From JAGBWK01 sp964462445 (GTDB lineage: Bacteria > Bacteroidota > Bacteroidia > Bacteroidales > Muribaculaceae): a stretch of DNA of 15,391 nt. Positions 15,042 through 15,391 of the stretch are shown here, one piece after another. The first letter of the stretch is position 1. Each line of letters starts with the position of its first letter. The stretch is taken from contig CAYWXG010000055.1 in NCBI GenBank assembly GCA_964462445.1, positions 1-15,391 on the forward strand, given 5' to 3'. The position numbers and the translations under genes were made by a program. Under the pieces are notes generated by a model. It ran no database searches, was not told the DNA's origin, and saw only the letters and a list, made by a program, of their open reading frames with translations.

Positions 15042-15362
15042 ATGAAGGAGAAAAAAAGACTGAGTAAATTTAAAAAATTAATCAATGGTATAGTTGCGAA
15101 TACGTCGCAATTTATCTCGTTTGTCTATAATTGCATCTTACAGTTATGGACTAAAGTTAGTTCGCAAAAAAAGACAATATTGCGTTCAATGGGATTTTCG
15201 GCAACGCTTATCCTTATAGGTTATTTTGTCAATAATTCGTCATTATTTACAGGGGAAGCAGCTTTCAAAATGTACATGTTTGAAAAACTATCTAAATGTT
15301 TTGATAATAACAACGATAGTGTCCCCAATGATATAGTTTATTTTAATATTTCATCGATTTGA
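15042..15362 (+). CDS. Small basic single-pass membrane protein, possibly truncated
   Basis: A 106-residue product. A strongly basic N-terminus (MKEKKRLSKFKK) and amphipathic helix to about 45 precede one membrane helix at about 49-65 (MGFSATLILIGYFV), then an external or periplasmic tail containing SVPNDIVYFNIS. The tail reminds me of the start of CHASE2-like sensor proteins of Bacteroides, at low confidence. The TGA at 15360-15362 is followed in the same frame by codons open to the window edge (YNRLKNKHL), so this may be the first piece of a longer gene broken by a stop, or the gene may simply end. The palindrome at 15017-15032 lies just upstream. Confidence 0.45.
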   Translation: MKEKKRLSKFKKLINGIVANTSQFISFVYNCILQLWTKVSSQKKTILRSMGFSATLILIGYFVNNSSLFTGEAAFKMYMFEKLSKCFDNNNDSVPNDIVYFNISSI

Positions 15363-15391
15363 TATAATCGTTTGAAGAATAAACACTTGAA

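Noticed and set aside
1..15391. CRISPR arrays, tRNA or rRNA genes
   Set aside because: No regularly spaced direct repeats of the required size and no cloverleaf or rRNA-like stretch were seen; the 63-bp periodicity at 2400-3204 is the coding LRR array.

Overview
The window looks like a chromosomal segment of a Bacteroidales gut-type bacterium, possibly Muribaculaceae or Bacteroidaceae; I cannot settle the genus. Reasons: promoters of the Bacteroidetes type (TTTG, about 19 nt, TAnnTTTG) before dnaB, the fic-like gene and other units; start codons without Shine-Dalgarno sequences; an RprX/RprY-type two-component pair; and a 21-residue leucine-rich-repeat secreted protein.

Layout. 1-154: the 3' end of an unrecognised gene and its terminator. 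495-9306: an all-plus-strand core block of dnaB, an LRR exported protein, lepA, nhaA, rprX and rprY. Perfect or near-perfect hairpin terminators follow lepA, nhaA and rprY. 9350-12658: a compact AT-rich island. The 3' half of the rprY terminator hairpin (25 bp) is repeated exactly 3,284 bp downstream without its complementary arm, as expected if DNA inserted into the terminator. The island holds an HTH-ImmA/IrrE fusion regulator and a tightly overlapping three-gene operon: a DUF4417 protein, a glycine-led histidine-rich small protein, and a small acidic protein. I read the last two as a candidate effector and immunity pair. No integrase is visible. 12602-12940: insertion-sequence debris, including ends of the type TGTCCGCTAAA. 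12948-14237 (minus strand): a class II Fic AMP-transferase whose promoter is overlaid by copies of a GTCGCAA/TTGCGAC dyad. 14494-14838: a well-formed Bacteroidetes promoter, an almost entirely self-complementary rod of about 247 nt, and a T6 run, read as an uncharacterised structured RNA. 15042-15362: a small basic single-pass membrane protein; its frame stays open to the window edge after a TGA and may be a broken, longer gene.

How it fits together. The left 9.3 kb is ordinary housekeeping (replication, translation, ion homeostasis, envelope signalling). The right 6 kb is accessory DNA of defence, toxin or regulatory character. The best candidates for an undescribed system are the island (regulator, DUF4417, His-rich protein, small acidic protein) and the rod RNA. 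Functions in that part are inferred from architecture and family memory; nothing was searched.
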